Numbered from the stretch's first letter, positions 26,195-35,458 are shown. The stretch is DNA of 64,000 nucleotides from SCGC-AG-212-J23 sp035602335 (GCA_035602335.1 DATNMK010000087.1:1-64000); one strand, 5' to 3'. A program made the numbers and translations. Notes: a model not told the origin generated them from the letters alone.

Positions 26195-26786
26195 TCAAAG
26201 CCTGCAACAGCCTCGCCAACGCCTGAGCGCGGTGGCTGATCCGGTTCTTTTCCCCCGGGTCGAGCTCCGCCGCCGTGATGCCGCGCCCGGGAAGCAGAAA
26301 CAGCGGGTCATAGCCGAAACCGTTTCTGCCGCGCGGCGCGCGTGCGATCTCGCCGCGCCAGATCCCCTCCGCGATGAGCGGCCGCGGATCGTCGGGATGA
26401 CGCATCATCGTCATGACGCAACAGTAATATGCCTTTCTTTCCACAGAAAGAGCCGATAGCAGCTTTTGATTGTTCCTTGCGTCCCGCTGTTCCCGGTTTC
26501 CCTCACGGCCGGCGTAATAGGCCGAATGCACGCCCGGCGCGCCGCCAAGCGCATCAACGCAAAGACCGGAGTCGTCGGCCAGGGCCGGCAGTCCCGAGGT
26601 CCGGCTCACGTGCCGCGCTTTGGCAAGCGCGTTCTCGAGGAAGGTAGCGTGTGGCTCATCGGCTTCGTCGATGCCGAGCTGCGATTGAGGTATGAGCTCG
26701 ATCGACAGCGGCGCGAGCAGCGCGTCTATCTCCCTCAGCTTTCCGGGGTTATTACTGGCCAGGACGAGTCTGCCGCTCGGCCTCAT
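26187..26786 (-). CDS. rdgB: XTP/dITP diphosphatase (non-canonical purine NTP pyrophosphatase)
   Basis: 199 residues of the Ham1/RdgB family. Substrate loop SNNPGKLREI is at the N-terminus, followed by ALADDSGLCVDALGGAPGVHSAYYAG and the late GRNGFGYDPLFLLPG. Cleans deaminated purine nucleotides from the pool. Lies between the PP2C gene and hemW, each junction overlapping by 4-8 bases. Confidence 0.95.
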   Translation of the reverse strand: MRPSGRLVLASNNPGKLREIDALLAPLSIELIPQSQLGIDEADEPHATFLENALAKARHVSRTSGLPALADDSGLCVDALGGAPGVHSAYYAGREGNREQRDARNNQKLLSALSVERKAYYCCVMTMMRHPDDPRPLIAEGIWRGEIARAPRGRNGFGYDPLFLLPGRGITAAELDPGEKNRISHRAQALARLLQALNG

Positions 26787-27679
26787 CGCGCGGTCTTGCG
26801 CAGCACCGCCTTGATCTCGGCGATCGCCTTTTCGAGGTCCTCGTCCGATATGCGCAGCAAATCGAGGTCCGTGACGGTGAAGTCCTGCACGTCGGTCGGG
26901 AGTTTGTAATACGGGTCGGTATGCGGGTCGTCGGCGGGGACCTCGTCTTCGCCCCAGGCCATCGCCACGACGGAAAGATTATCGCACTCGCTCCCGGCCC
27001 TCGTTTCGGCGAGCGCCATGAGATCGGGAATCGCCTCCTCGAGTGGGTTGACCATGAAGCCGTGCACCAGCTGACGCTGGCTAAGCGGCGCCCAGAAACC
27101 GTCCGAGCAGAGCAGCAGCAGGTCGCCCTTTGCCAGACGGACCCTCGCCCCCGCCGGTCGGGGTGGCTGATAGCCGCCGAGGGTTTGCAGCAGCCGGTTG
27201 CGCTCGGGATGCGAGGCGATCGCCTCCTCGCGGATGCGGCCCTCGTCCACCAGCTTCTGCACTAGCGTGTCGTCGCGAGTACGAGCGATGACGCGGCCCT
27301 CACGCAGCAGGTAAAAGCGGGAGTCGCCGACGTTGCTCCAGTAGGCATAGCCGTCCTGCACTACGCAGGCCACCAACACCGTACGCGGCATGTCGGACAG
27401 CTGGAGCTTTTCGGTCTGCCGCACGATGGCGGCGTGCGCGGCGGCCATCGCCCGGGCAAGAAACCGCGCCGGGTCGGCGAGCTTCGGACGCGCTTCGCGC
27501 AGGAACGCCGCGCCGAAGCACTCGATCGCGAGATGCGCGGCGATCTCGCCGTGCAGGTGCCCGCCGAGGCCGTCGGCAACCGCCATCAGCAGAGCGTCCG
27601 GCGCCTGCCAGCAGCCAACCCGATCCTCGTTGATGTGGCGTGTGCCGCGCCGGCTCTCCTGAACAATGGAGTACTTCAC
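26783..27679 (-). CDS. PP2C-type Ser/Thr protein phosphatase
   Basis: 298 residues from GTG 27679, which overlaps the kinase stop (GTGA). PP2C motifs: RHINEDRVG, MAVADGLGGHLHGEIA, VGDSRFYLLREG and ECDNLSVVAMAW carry the metal-binding Asp residues. The C-terminal ~50 residues (TDLDLLRISDEDLEKAIAEIK) lie outside the catalytic fold. It is the expected partner of the kinase encoded immediately upstream. Confidence 0.9.
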   Translation of the reverse strand: MKYSIVQESRRGTRHINEDRVGCWQAPDALLMAVADGLGGHLHGEIAAHLAIECFGAAFLREARPKLADPARFLARAMAAAHAAIVRQTEKLQLSDMPRTVLVACVVQDGYAYWSNVGDSRFYLLREGRVIARTRDDTLVQKLVDEGRIREEAIASHPERNRLLQTLGGYQPPRPAGARVRLAKGDLLLLCSDGFWAPLSQRQLVHGFMVNPLEEAIPDLMALAETRAGSECDNLSVVAMAWGEDEVPADDPHTDPYYKLPTDVQDFTVTDLDLLRISDEDLEKAIAEIKAVLRKTAR

Positions 27680-28566
27680 GACCGTAATGCCTTCTGCAGC
27701 GCGAACACGCTCTGCGGCCGGTCGAGGTGATGGAGTTGGAGGCACCAGTCGACGGTTTCTAGAAGCTCATGGGAATACTTCTGTTCCCATACGCGGCGCG
27801 CCGGACCCAGCTTGTCGTTCTCCAGGCGCTGGTCGGCCGGCTGAAGCAGCGCGTTGCCCAGACAGGCGTACAGCGTGGCGCCAACCGAGTAGATGTCGCT
27901 CCACGGTCCGAGCAGGTCCCGGTCGACGTGCTGCTCGGGCGAGGCGAAGCCCGGGGTGAAGGTTGGCGGCAGTTTCATCCCGTCGGCCGAAAACGCCTGG
28001 CGCGCAGCGCCGAAATCGAGCAGCACCGGCGTGCCGTCGTTGCGCAGGTACACGTTCGCGGGCTTGATGTCGAGGTGCAGGAGCTTGTTCGAATGCACTT
28101 CGCGCAGGCCGTTGAGCAGCTGTGCGAAGGTGGCGCGGATCCAGGCCTCCTCGAGCGCGCCGCGGTGCCGGCTGATGTGCTCGTGCAGCGTGCGACCGCG
28201 CTCGTAGCGCATCACGAGGTAGACCGTCTCGTTGGCGCGGAAGAAATTGAGCACGCGCACGATGTTGGGGTGCGACAGGCCGGCGAGCGCCCGGCCTTCC
28301 TCGAAGAAGCTTTTCATGCCGGCGCGGAAGGTCGCCAGGTCCTGCTCCGGGATGCGCGGATACGATTCGCCGTTCGCGCGCAGGGCGAGCGTCGAAGGCA
28401 GGTATTCCTTGATGGCGACCGGCGTTTCGGTCTCGTCGTGGGCGAGGTACACGAACGAGAAGCCGCCGGAGGCCAGAAGGCGGACGATGCGGTAGTTCTC
28501 GAGCTGCGTGCCTACCGCAAGTGGCTCGTTTACCTGTCCACCCGGCTGGTTGGCTTGGGGCAGCAT
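27676..28566 (-). CDS. Hanks-type Ser/Thr protein kinase
   Basis: 296 residues, a soluble kinase domain with no membrane segment. Glycine loop LLASGGFSFVYLA, catalytic Lys in VAIKEYLP, catalytic loop LHLDIKPANVYL (HLD in place of HRD) and LLDFGAAR (DFG) are all present. The APE-like helix reads FASPEQHVDRDLLGPWSDIYSVGATLY. It pairs with the PP2C phosphatase downstream; targets are unknown. Divergent from yicC with 18 bases between. Confidence 0.92.
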   Translation of the reverse strand: MLPQANQPGGQVNEPLAVGTQLENYRIVRLLASGGFSFVYLAHDETETPVAIKEYLPSTLALRANGESYPRIPEQDLATFRAGMKSFFEEGRALAGLSHPNIVRVLNFFRANETVYLVMRYERGRTLHEHISRHRGALEEAWIRATFAQLLNGLREVHSNKLLHLDIKPANVYLRNDGTPVLLDFGAARQAFSADGMKLPPTFTPGFASPEQHVDRDLLGPWSDIYSVGATLYACLGNALLQPADQRLENDKLGPARRVWEQKYSHELLETVDWCLQLHHLDRPQSVFALQKALRS

Positions 28567-28584
28567 CTCCTCCTATGATAACGA

Positions 28585-29451
28585 ATGATCCAGAGCATGA
28601 CCGGCTACGCCGCCGCGTCGGCCGATTCGCCTCGCGGCAGGCTCAGCCTCGAGTTGCGTTCGGTGAACGCACGCTTCCTCGATCTGCAGTTGCGCGTCGC
28701 GGAGGAGCTGCGCCCGCTCGAGCCCAGGCTGCGCGACCTGATCCTTGCGCGCGTCGCCCGCGGCAAGATCGATTGCCGGCTGTTTCTGAATGACAAGGAT
28801 ATTCCTCAACGGCCGCAACGTTTGAATCCGCAGGCGATCGAGCGGTTGAAAGGCCTGGCTGCCGAAGCGCAAAAGACTTTTCCGGACGCGGCGCCGTTGC
28901 GCGTGGCAGACGTCTTGCGATGGCCCGGCGTGGTCGCCGAGCCCGAGGCCGATGAAGAAAAGCTGCGCGCGATCGCCGAGCGGTTGTGCCAGACTGCGCT
29001 GGACGAGCTGGTTGCGGCCCGCGCCCGCGAGGGCGCAAAGCTCGCGGCGAGCATCGGCGAGCGCCTCGCTGCCATGCGCCGGCGCCTCGAGGAAGTGGCG
29101 CCGCTCCTGCCGCAATCGCTCGCGGCTTATCAGGCGAGGCTCGCCGAGCGGCTGCGCGAGGCGCTCGGCACGGCAGACGACGACCGCGTGCGCGCCGAGC
29201 TGGCGGTGTTCGCCGCCAAGGTCGACGTCGACGAAGAGCTGGAGCGCCTGCGCGCGCACCTCACGGAGGCCGCGCGCACGCTCGAGCGCGGCGGGGCGGT
29301 CGGCAAGCGGCTCGATTTCATCGCGCAGGAGCTTAATCGCGAGGCCAACACGCTCGCATCCAAGGCGGCGAGCCAGCAGGTATCGGACTGTGCGCTCGAG
29401 CTGAAGCTCCTGGTCGAGCAGATCCGCGAACAGGTGCAGAACATCGAATGA
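28585..29451 (+). CDS. yicC: YicC family endoribonuclease-like protein
   Basis: 288 residues. The start MIQSMTGYA and the end ELKLLVEQIREQVQNIE are nearly invariant in the YicC/YloC family; the DUF1732 part near the C-terminus holds GKRLDFIAQELNREANTLASKA. Related proteins cleave or help degrade RNAs in enterobacteria. The TGA overlaps the gmk ATG (ATGA), the usual yicC-gmk arrangement. Confidence 0.93.
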   Translation: MIQSMTGYAAASADSPRGRLSLELRSVNARFLDLQLRVAEELRPLEPRLRDLILARVARGKIDCRLFLNDKDIPQRPQRLNPQAIERLKGLAAEAQKTFPDAAPLRVADVLRWPGVVAEPEADEEKLRAIAERLCQTALDELVAARAREGAKLAASIGERLAAMRRRLEEVAPLLPQSLAAYQARLAERLREALGTADDDRVRAELAVFAAKVDVDEELERLRAHLTEAARTLERGGAVGKRLDFIAQELNREANTLASKAASQQVSDCALELKLLVEQIREQVQNIE

Positions 29452-30047
29452 GCGGACAGCTCTACGTGATCACCGCACCTTCCGGTGCGGGAAAGACCTC
29501 GCTGATCGATGCGCTGATGCGCGAGGATCCGAGCCTCAAGGTCTCCGTGTCCTACACCACGCGGGCGCCCCGCCCGGGCGAAAAGGACGGCGTCGACTAC
29601 CACTTCGTCGACGACAAGACCTTTCTAGCGATGCGCGACCGCGGAGAGTTTCTCGAGAGCGCCGAAGTGCACGGCAATCGCTACGGCACCTCGAAGCAGG
29701 TGATTCTCGACGCGCTCGCGCGCGGCGAAGACGTGATCCTTGAAATCGACTGGCAGGGAGCGCAGCAGGTGCGCAAGCTCTATCCCGATTGCATCGGCAT
29801 CTTCATCAAGCCGCCCTCGATCGAGGAGCTCGAGCGGCGCTTGCGCGCGCGCGGCCAGGACTCCGAGGCGGTCATCCGCCGCCGCATGCAAAATGCCCGC
29901 GATGAACTGGCGCACGCCGGGGAGTTTAAATACAGTATAATTAACAAAGACTTCGACACCGCTCGGCGGGAGCTGGCCGAGATTGTCCGCAGCGAGCGCG
30001 TCGCCCGAAACCCGACCCGGAAAAATCATGGCCCGCATCACCGTTGA
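29448..30047 (+). CDS. gmk: Guanylate kinase
   Basis: 199 residues. P-loop APSGAGKTSLIDAL, GMP-binding SYTTRAPRPGEKDGVDYHFV and the lid RLRARGQDSEAVIRRRM are all present. Phosphorylates GMP to GDP. Its last 20 bases overlap the start of rpoZ. Confidence 0.96.
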   Translation: MSGQLYVITAPSGAGKTSLIDALMREDPSLKVSVSYTTRAPRPGEKDGVDYHFVDDKTFLAMRDRGEFLESAEVHGNRYGTSKQVILDALARGEDVILEIDWQGAQQVRKLYPDCIGIFIKPPSIEELERRLRARGQDSEAVIRRRMQNARDELAHAGEFKYSIINKDFDTARRELAEIVRSERVARNPTRKNHGPHHR

Positions 30048-30252
30048 CGATTGCCTGAAGAGAATTCCCAACCGCTTCCAGCTCACGCTGGCGGCCACCT
30101 ACCGCGCGCGCCAGCTCAGCGCCGGCGCTTCGCCGCTGGTCGAGCCGAACCGCGACAAATCCACGGTGATTGCACTGCGCGAGATTGCGACAGGCAAGGT
30201 CGGCACCGAAGTACTGAAGAAGAATCCGACCCCGCCCACATCGGGCTTGTAA
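30028..30252 (+). CDS. rpoZ: RNA polymerase omega subunit
   Basis: 74 residues from ATG 30028, starting with the conserved MARITVDDCLKRIPNRFQLT and keeping YRARQLSAG and KSTVIALREIATGKV. Helps assemble RNA polymerase and forms part of the ppGpp site, which suits its place just before spoT. It lies inside the 3' end of gmk for 20 bases, so translation may be coupled. Confidence 0.94.
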   Translation: MARITVDDCLKRIPNRFQLTLAATYRARQLSAGASPLVEPNRDKSTVIALREIATGKVGTEVLKKNPTPPTSGL

Positions 30253-30256
30253 GAGA

Positions 30257-30281
30257 ATGGGGTCATTAATTCTGACCCCAT
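30257..30281. repeat. Perfect inverted repeat covering the spoT start codon
   Basis: Nine-base arms ATGGGGTCA and TGACCCCAT flank the 7-base spacer TTAATTC. The second arm includes the A and T of the spoT ATG. The GGGGTCA/TGACCCC palindrome resembles common REP-type elements. Here it occupies the 28-base rpoZ-spoT gap and the usual ribosome-binding position. Confidence 0.8.
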
Positions 30282-32397
30282 GGCTGCCGCAGTCTCGCTG
30301 CCGAATCCCGACCGCTTCGGCTACCTGAAACCGAAGGACGTAGCGCGCCTGGCGGAGGCGTACCGCTTCTCGGAGGCGGCGCACGCCGGGCAGACGCGCC
30401 AGTCCGGAGAACCGTACATTTCGCACCCCCTTGCCGTCGCCGAGATCCTCGCCGACTGGCATCTCGACGGCCAGACGCTGATGGCGGCGCTGCTGCACGA
30501 CGTGACTGAGGACACTTCGGTCACCAACGACGAGATCTCGGACACCTTCGGCAAGCCCGTCGCCGAGCTCGTCGACGGCGTCTCCAAGCTCGACCGGATC
30601 GAATTCCAGAGCGCCGAGGACGCGCAGGCCGAGAACTTCCGCAAGATGCTGCTTGCCATGGCGCGCGATGTGCGCGTCATCCTGATCAAGCTTGCGGACC
30701 GGCTCCACAACATGCGCACGCTCGGCGCGGTGCCGCCCGCCAAGCGCCGCCGCGTCGCGCGCGAGACGATGGAGATCTATGCGCCGATCGCCAACCGGCT
30801 CGGGCTGAACAGCCTGTACCACGAGCTGCAGGAGCTCGCCTTCTCGCACATCCATCCGTCGCGCTACAAGGTGCTCGCCAAGGCCACCAAGGCGGCGCGC
30901 GGCAACCGGCGCGAGATGATCGGCAGGACGCTGGAAGCGGTCAAGCGCAAGCTTTCAGAAAGCGGCGTCGAGGCCACCGTGCAGGGCCGCGAGAAGCACG
31001 TGTACTCGACCTACCGCAAGATGATCGAGAAGCACCTTTCGTTTTCCGAGGTCCACGACATCTTCGGCTGCCGCGTGGTCGTCAAGGACGTGCCGGCCTG
31101 CTACCTCGCACTGGGCGCGCTGCATTCGCTCTACAAGCCGATCCCCGGCAAGTTCAAGGACTACATCGCCATTCCCAAGGCGAACGGCTACCAGTCGCTC
31201 CACACCGACTTGATCGGCCCCTACGGTGTGCCGCTGGAGGTCCAGGTGCGCACCGAGCAGATGCACCGCATCGCCGAGTCCGGCGTCGCCTCGCACTGGA
31301 TCTACAAGGACGACACCGACAAGCTCTCCGAGCTGCAGAAGCAGACGCACCGCTGGCTGCAGTCGCTGCTCGAGATCCAGCACCAGTCGGGCGATCCGCA
31401 GGAGTTCCTCGAGCATGTCAAGGTGGACCTCTTCCCGGACGAAGTCTATGTATTCACGCCGAAGGGCAAGATCCTCTCGCTGCCGCGCGGCGCGACCGCG
31501 GTGGATTTTGCCTACGTCGTGCATACCGACATCGGCAACCGCTGCGTGGCGGCGAAGGTCAACGGCGAGCTGGTGCCGCTGCGGACCGAGCTCAGGAACG
31601 GCGATCGCGTCGAGATCATCACCGCGAGCCACGCCAAGCCCAACCCCGGCTGGCTGCAGTACGTGCGCACCGCCAAGGCGCGCTCCAACATCCGCCATTT
31701 TCTGAAGACCATGCAATACGAGGAGTCGGCTGGGCTCGGCGAGCGGCTGCTCGACCAGGCGCTCAAGGCGCTGAAGGGCTCGCTCGCCGAGATCGACGAC
31801 GCGAGCTGGGAGCGCGTCGTGCGCGACGGCGGCGCCCGCTCGCGCGAGGAGCTGCTCGCCGATATCGGCCTCGGCAAGTGCCTGCCGGCGGTGGTGGCGC
31901 GGCGGCTGCTCAAGCGCAGCGACGCCACCCGCGATGAAGCGAAGCCGGGGGGCAGCGTCGTGATCCGCGGCACGGAGGGCATGGCGGTGCAACTCGCCAC
32001 CTGCTGCCGGCCGATCCCCGGCGACGCGATCGCCGGCTCGATCAAGAAGGGCCAGGGGCTGGTAGTGCACGCCTCCGATTGCGGAAGCATCGTGCGCTCG
32101 CGCAAGAACGAGCCCGATCAATGGATCGACGTCGAGTGGGATCCGCGCACCACGCGGCTTTTCCAGGCGGCAATCAACGTCATGGTGGAGAACCGCCGCG
32201 GTGTGCTCGCCAAGGTCGCGTCCGAAATCGCGGAAGCCGGCTCGAACATCGACTCGATCACCATGGAGGAGGACCGCGCGGTCTTCACCACCATGCACTT
32301 CGTGGTCGAGGTTGCCAATCGCCAGCACCTCGCGCGCGTGATGCGCTCGCTGCGGCGCCTGCCCGACGTCAAGAAGATCACGCGGGCAAGGGAATAG
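30280..32397 (+). CDS. spoT: Bifunctional (p)ppGpp synthase/hydrolase (SpoT/Rel type)
   Basis: 705 residues. The hydrolase HD domain is at the N-terminus (SHPLAVAEIL, LLHDVTEDT), so the enzyme can degrade as well as make ppGpp. The synthetase domain has GREKHVYSTYRKM, HDIFGCRVVV and AIPKANGYQSLHT. A TGS domain (YVFTPKGKILSLPRGATAVDFAYVVH, given in part) and a C-terminal ACT domain follow. Co-directional with gmk-rpoZ, the conserved order. The ATG lies in the arm of a hairpin and no clear ribosome-binding site sits just upstream. Confidence 0.94.
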   Translation: MAAAVSLPNPDRFGYLKPKDVARLAEAYRFSEAAHAGQTRQSGEPYISHPLAVAEILADWHLDGQTLMAALLHDVTEDTSVTNDEISDTFGKPVAELVDGVSKLDRIEFQSAEDAQAENFRKMLLAMARDVRVILIKLADRLHNMRTLGAVPPAKRRRVARETMEIYAPIANRLGLNSLYHELQELAFSHIHPSRYKVLAKATKAARGNRREMIGRTLEAVKRKLSESGVEATVQGREKHVYSTYRKMIEKHLSFSEVHDIFGCRVVVKDVPACYLALGALHSLYKPIPGKFKDYIAIPKANGYQSLHTDLIGPYGVPLEVQVRTEQMHRIAESGVASHWIYKDDTDKLSELQKQTHRWLQSLLEIQHQSGDPQEFLEHVKVDLFPDEVYVFTPKGKILSLPRGATAVDFAYVVHTDIGNRCVAAKVNGELVPLRTELRNGDRVEIITASHAKPNPGWLQYVRTAKARSNIRHFLKTMQYEESAGLGERLLDQALKALKGSLAEIDDASWERVVRDGGARSREELLADIGLGKCLPAVVARRLLKRSDATRDEAKPGGSVVIRGTEGMAVQLATCCRPIPGDAIAGSIKKGQGLVVHASDCGSIVRSRKNEPDQWIDVEWDPRTTRLFQAAINVMVENRRGVLAKVASEIAEAGSNIDSITMEEDRAVFTTMHFVVEVANRQHLARVMRSLRRLPDVKKITRARE

Positions 32398-32445
32398 CTT
32401 CGCCTTCTCTCGCTACTTGATCGGGAATGCCCGTCCGGGCGCTGC

Positions 32446-32574
32446 TCAGTCGCTCATGACATTCGGAAACACGATGCCGAAGGTCAGAATGCAGACAGCC
32501 AGCTTGAGGATGAAAACGACTTTCTGGCCGCGCTTCATCTGCTTGAACGGCACGCCGCGCGTGGAGTTATCCAT
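32446..32574 (-). CDS. Small membrane protein, 42 residues, function unknown
   Basis: ATG 32574 is preceded by AGGGGA at good spacing. The peptide starts MDNSTRGVPFKQMKRGQK and has one membrane helix (VVFILKLAVCILTFGIVF) ending in PNVMSD. Short conserved-looking proteins of this form occur in Betaproteobacteria. A longer in-frame start at 32652 is possible but lacks support. Confidence 0.6.
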   Translation of the reverse strand: MDNSTRGVPFKQMKRGQKVVFILKLAVCILTFGIVFPNVMSD

Positions 32575-32665
32575 GAGTATTCCCCTGATCCGGGTAGGCA
32601 GTGTATGGCAAGCGGCCTCCCACTCCCTTGCGCCAAGCTGACTGTAAGACACGAAGCCAGCAGCC

Positions 32666-33451
32666 TTACGATGTCTCGCGCTGCTTCAGCACGCGCCGGA
32701 TGGTACCGGCGAGCACGTTCTTGCTGTATGGCTTGGTGACGTAGCCGTCGGCGCCCAGCCCGAGCCCCCTGCGGATGTCATCGGGATCGTTCTTCGCCGT
32801 GAGCATCACGATCGGAAGCATTGCGTACATCGGGTGGCGGCGCATCTTGGCCAGGATGTCGAAGCCATCGCCGTCCGGCAGCATGACGTCCAGAACGAGA
32901 AGATCCGGCGTGCCGTGCTCCAGCAGCGAATGCAGGAGCGCGTTGACCGTGTCCGCGATGCGCACCACGTATCCCGCCATCGTCACTCTGAGATCGGCGA
33001 GGGCGAGCTGGTCGGGGTCGTCCTCGACGACCAGCACGACGGTCTCGGCCGGCGGCTTCTCAACCCCGGCGCGGTTCTTCAGACGGTCTTCTGCGATATA
33101 GACCCCGGTGCGCGAAAGCTTGCCGCCCGCCTCTATGGATTGCTGGTCCAGACGCACCGTGTCTTCTTCCGCCAGCGGCCGCGTTTTCGCGTCGGCTACG
33201 GAAAGATTGAGGTCGTACTCGACCGCGGTTTGCTTCGAGCGCAGGAGATCGAGCTCCTCGAGCTCGCCCAGCCACTCGTCGAGCAATTCATCGGGGTACT
33301 CGCGCAAACAGCCGCGTACCACGTCGACGTGCGCCTCGGTCTCGATCAGCCAGAGAATGCGCCGGTATTCGGCCGGGATCGCCACGTCCTGGCTCTCCCA
33401 GGCTTTGCGGCCCTCCTCGGTAAGTCGATAGATTTTTCCCTCTTTGACCAT
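32666..33451 (-). CDS. Response regulator with N-terminal helical domain and C-terminal receiver
   Basis: 261 residues. The receiver domain is at the C-terminus (~138-258): acidic pair VVEDDPDQ, phospho-acceptor Asp in LLVLDVMLPDGDGF, Thr/Lys switch in MLTAKND and VTKPYS. The N-terminal ~75 residues (YRLTEEGRKAWESQD, EWLGELEELDLLRS) look like a winged-helix or PatA-like helical domain. No histidine kinase is adjacent. Divergent from the Bug gene. Confidence 0.82.
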   Translation of the reverse strand: MVKEGKIYRLTEEGRKAWESQDVAIPAEYRRILWLIETEAHVDVVRGCLREYPDELLDEWLGELEELDLLRSKQTAVEYDLNLSVADAKTRPLAEEDTVRLDQQSIEAGGKLSRTGVYIAEDRLKNRAGVEKPPAETVVLVVEDDPDQLALADLRVTMAGYVVRIADTVNALLHSLLEHGTPDLLVLDVMLPDGDGFDILAKMRRHPMYAMLPIVMLTAKNDPDDIRRGLGLGADGYVTKPYSKNVLAGTIRRVLKQRETS

Positions 33452-33512
33452 CGCGCCTGCTTCTCCCCTCGGGAGTCTACGCTACTACAATTTCGCGGAT
33501 TTGGAGGCAACC

Positions 33513-34481
33513 ATGGGGCGTTTTCTTCGCCGTGCCGCGTTCCTCGTGACGTGGGTCTGTGCGGCGTCTGCGCAAGCGCAGGACTATCCGGCGCGGCCGA
33601 TTCGTCTCATCGTGCCGATCGGTGCGGGAGGCGGCACCGATATCCTTGCGCGTCACCTAGCGCAGAAACTGAGCGACCGGTTCCGCCAGGCCGCAATCGT
33701 CGAGAACCGGCCCGGCGCGGGCTCGCTCATCGGCACCGAGTACGTCGCCAGAGCGGCACCCGACGGCTACACCTTGCTCGTCGGCGGCATCTTCAACATG
33801 GTCATGAACCGCGCGCTGCTCAAGAATCTGCCCTATGAGCCGCTGCGCGACTTCGTGCCGCTTGGCTACATCTCCGCCTATCCATTCGTGCTGGTGGCGC
33901 GTGCCGATTTGCCGGGTTCCAGCCTGAAGGAGCTGGTGCAGTACGCGAAGGAAAGGCCCGGCAGGCTTACCTATGGCTCCGCGGGCATCGGCACGCTGCA
34001 ACACGTCTGGGGAACGATCCTGTTCAAGGGCCTCGGCCTGGACATGGTCCATGTGCCGTTCAAGGGAGCGCCTGCCGCGCACCAGGAAATGCTCGCCGGC
34101 CGTCTGGACGTGATGCTGGACAACCTTTCTGCCGCCAAGCATCACGTCCAGGCGGGTCGGCTGAAGGCGTTTGCCGTTTCATCGGCGAGCCGCTCGCCGC
34201 ATCTCGATGCCGTGCCGACGATCAACGAGACCGGCCTGCTCGACTTCGAGGGGGAAAGCTGGTTCGCGCTGTTCGCGCCGGCGGGCACGCCGGGCCCGGT
34301 GGTCGCAACCCTGCGCAGCGCGCTTGGCGAAATCAGCCGCGATCCAGAATTCGCCAGTCGCGTGGAGCGCGACGGCGGGCGCGTGCTGGCGATTGCGCCG
34401 GAGCAGCACCTCAGGTTTCTGCAGGAGGAGATCGAGCGCTGGTCGAGGCTGGTCAGCCAATACGGCGTGACGATCGACTAA
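33513..34481 (+). CDS. Tripartite tricarboxylate transporter substrate-binding protein (Bug family)
   Basis: 322 residues from ATG 33513, with GGAGG upstream and a signal peptide (AAFLVTWVCAASAQAQ). Bug/TctC hallmarks: YPARPIRLIVPIGAGGGTDILAR, VVENRPGAGS-like VENRPGAGSLIG and LTYGSAGIGTLQH. Binds a small carboxylate or similar ligand in the periplasm. No TctA or TctB gene is adjacent, as is common for these expanded families. Ends 4 bases into the converging gene. Confidence 0.92.
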   Translation: MGRFLRRAAFLVTWVCAASAQAQDYPARPIRLIVPIGAGGGTDILARHLAQKLSDRFRQAAIVENRPGAGSLIGTEYVARAAPDGYTLLVGGIFNMVMNRALLKNLPYEPLRDFVPLGYISAYPFVLVARADLPGSSLKELVQYAKERPGRLTYGSAGIGTLQHVWGTILFKGLGLDMVHVPFKGAPAAHQEMLAGRLDVMLDNLSAAKHHVQAGRLKAFAVSSASRSPHLDAVPTINETGLLDFEGESWFALFAPAGTPGPVVATLRSALGEISRDPEFASRVERDGGRVLAIAPEQHLRFLQEEIERWSRLVSQYGVTID

Positions 34482-35458
34482 ACCATCTCGTTCGAGCGCA
34501 GCAGCAGATCCGGCGGAACGACCAGGTCGAGCGCTTTCACCGCTTTGCGGTTGATGATCAGCTCGAACTTCGTTGGTTGCTCCATTGGCAGTTCGCCGGG
34601 CCGCGCGCCCTTGAATATCTTGTCCACGAATGCAGCCGCCCGGTAATACAGATGCGGAGCGCTTACGCCGTACGAAACCAAACCGCCGGCGTCCACGAAC
34701 AGCCTCGACTCATAGATCGCCGGCAGCCGGTGCTCGGCCGCAAGCCCGGCGACCGCCCGCCGCCGTTCTTCCGTGAGCGGCCCAAGTCTCACGACGAGGG
34801 CGTCCGCGCCCTGCGCCTTTGCGGTCTGGAAAGCACGTCCAATTTCAGCCGACCTTCGCACCTCGACAAGCTGCGCTCCAAGACGCATGGACTGGGCCGC
34901 CGCATTGATTGCTTTCCACGTCGCGGCCAGCGCCGGGTTGCCCGCGTTCATGATCGCCGCAACACGCTTCGTGCGGGGAGCGAGAGCGCGCAGCAAATCG
35001 AGCCGCTTTGCCTCCAGTTCGTTCGCCAGCAGGGCAAGGCCGGTCACGTTGCCGCCCGGCCGCGCGAGGCTGGCGACCAGGCCGGTTTCGACGGGGTCCA
35101 CGACCGGGGCGGTGACGACCGGAATCTCTGCGTTGGCGCTCCGGGCAGCCAGCGTCGCCGGCGTGCCGCGCGCCACGATGAGGTCGACCTTGCGGCCGGT
35201 CAATTCGATGGCGAGCTGCGGATAGCGGCCATTGCGGCCTTCCGCCGAGCGGTACTCGATGAGCAGGTTCTCGCCTTCGACGTAGCCGAGCTCGCGCAGC
35301 CCCTTCCTTAACTCATTGATGTTCGCGGCATTGGCGGACAGCGACACCGGGTCCAGCACGCCAACGCGATAAATGCGCCCGGGTTTTTTTTCCTGTGCCG
35401 CGAGCGGCGCAGCGATGACTCCGAGCGCTGCGGCGATGAAGGCCCGGCGTGTAGCCAT
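34478..35458 (-). CDS. ABC transporter substrate-binding protein (ABC_sub_bind family)
   Basis: 326 residues with a Tat-like or Sec signal (TRRAFIAAALGVIAAPLAAQ). The family pattern is clear: YRVGVLDP, LRKGLRELGYVEGENLLIEYRSA, DLIVARGTPATLAA, and TGLVASLARPGGNVTGLA. The C-terminus FELIINRKAVKALDLVVP is typical. Many such proteins are orphans, and no permease lies beside it. Confidence 0.9.
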   Translation of the reverse strand: MATRRAFIAAALGVIAAPLAAQEKKPGRIYRVGVLDPVSLSANAANINELRKGLRELGYVEGENLLIEYRSAEGRNGRYPQLAIELTGRKVDLIVARGTPATLAARSANAEIPVVTAPVVDPVETGLVASLARPGGNVTGLALLANELEAKRLDLLRALAPRTKRVAAIMNAGNPALAATWKAINAAAQSMRLGAQLVEVRRSAEIGRAFQTAKAQGADALVVRLGPLTEERRRAVAGLAAEHRLPAIYESRLFVDAGGLVSYGVSAPHLYYRAAAFVDKIFKGARPGELPMEQPTKFELIINRKAVKALDLVVPPDLLLRSNEMV

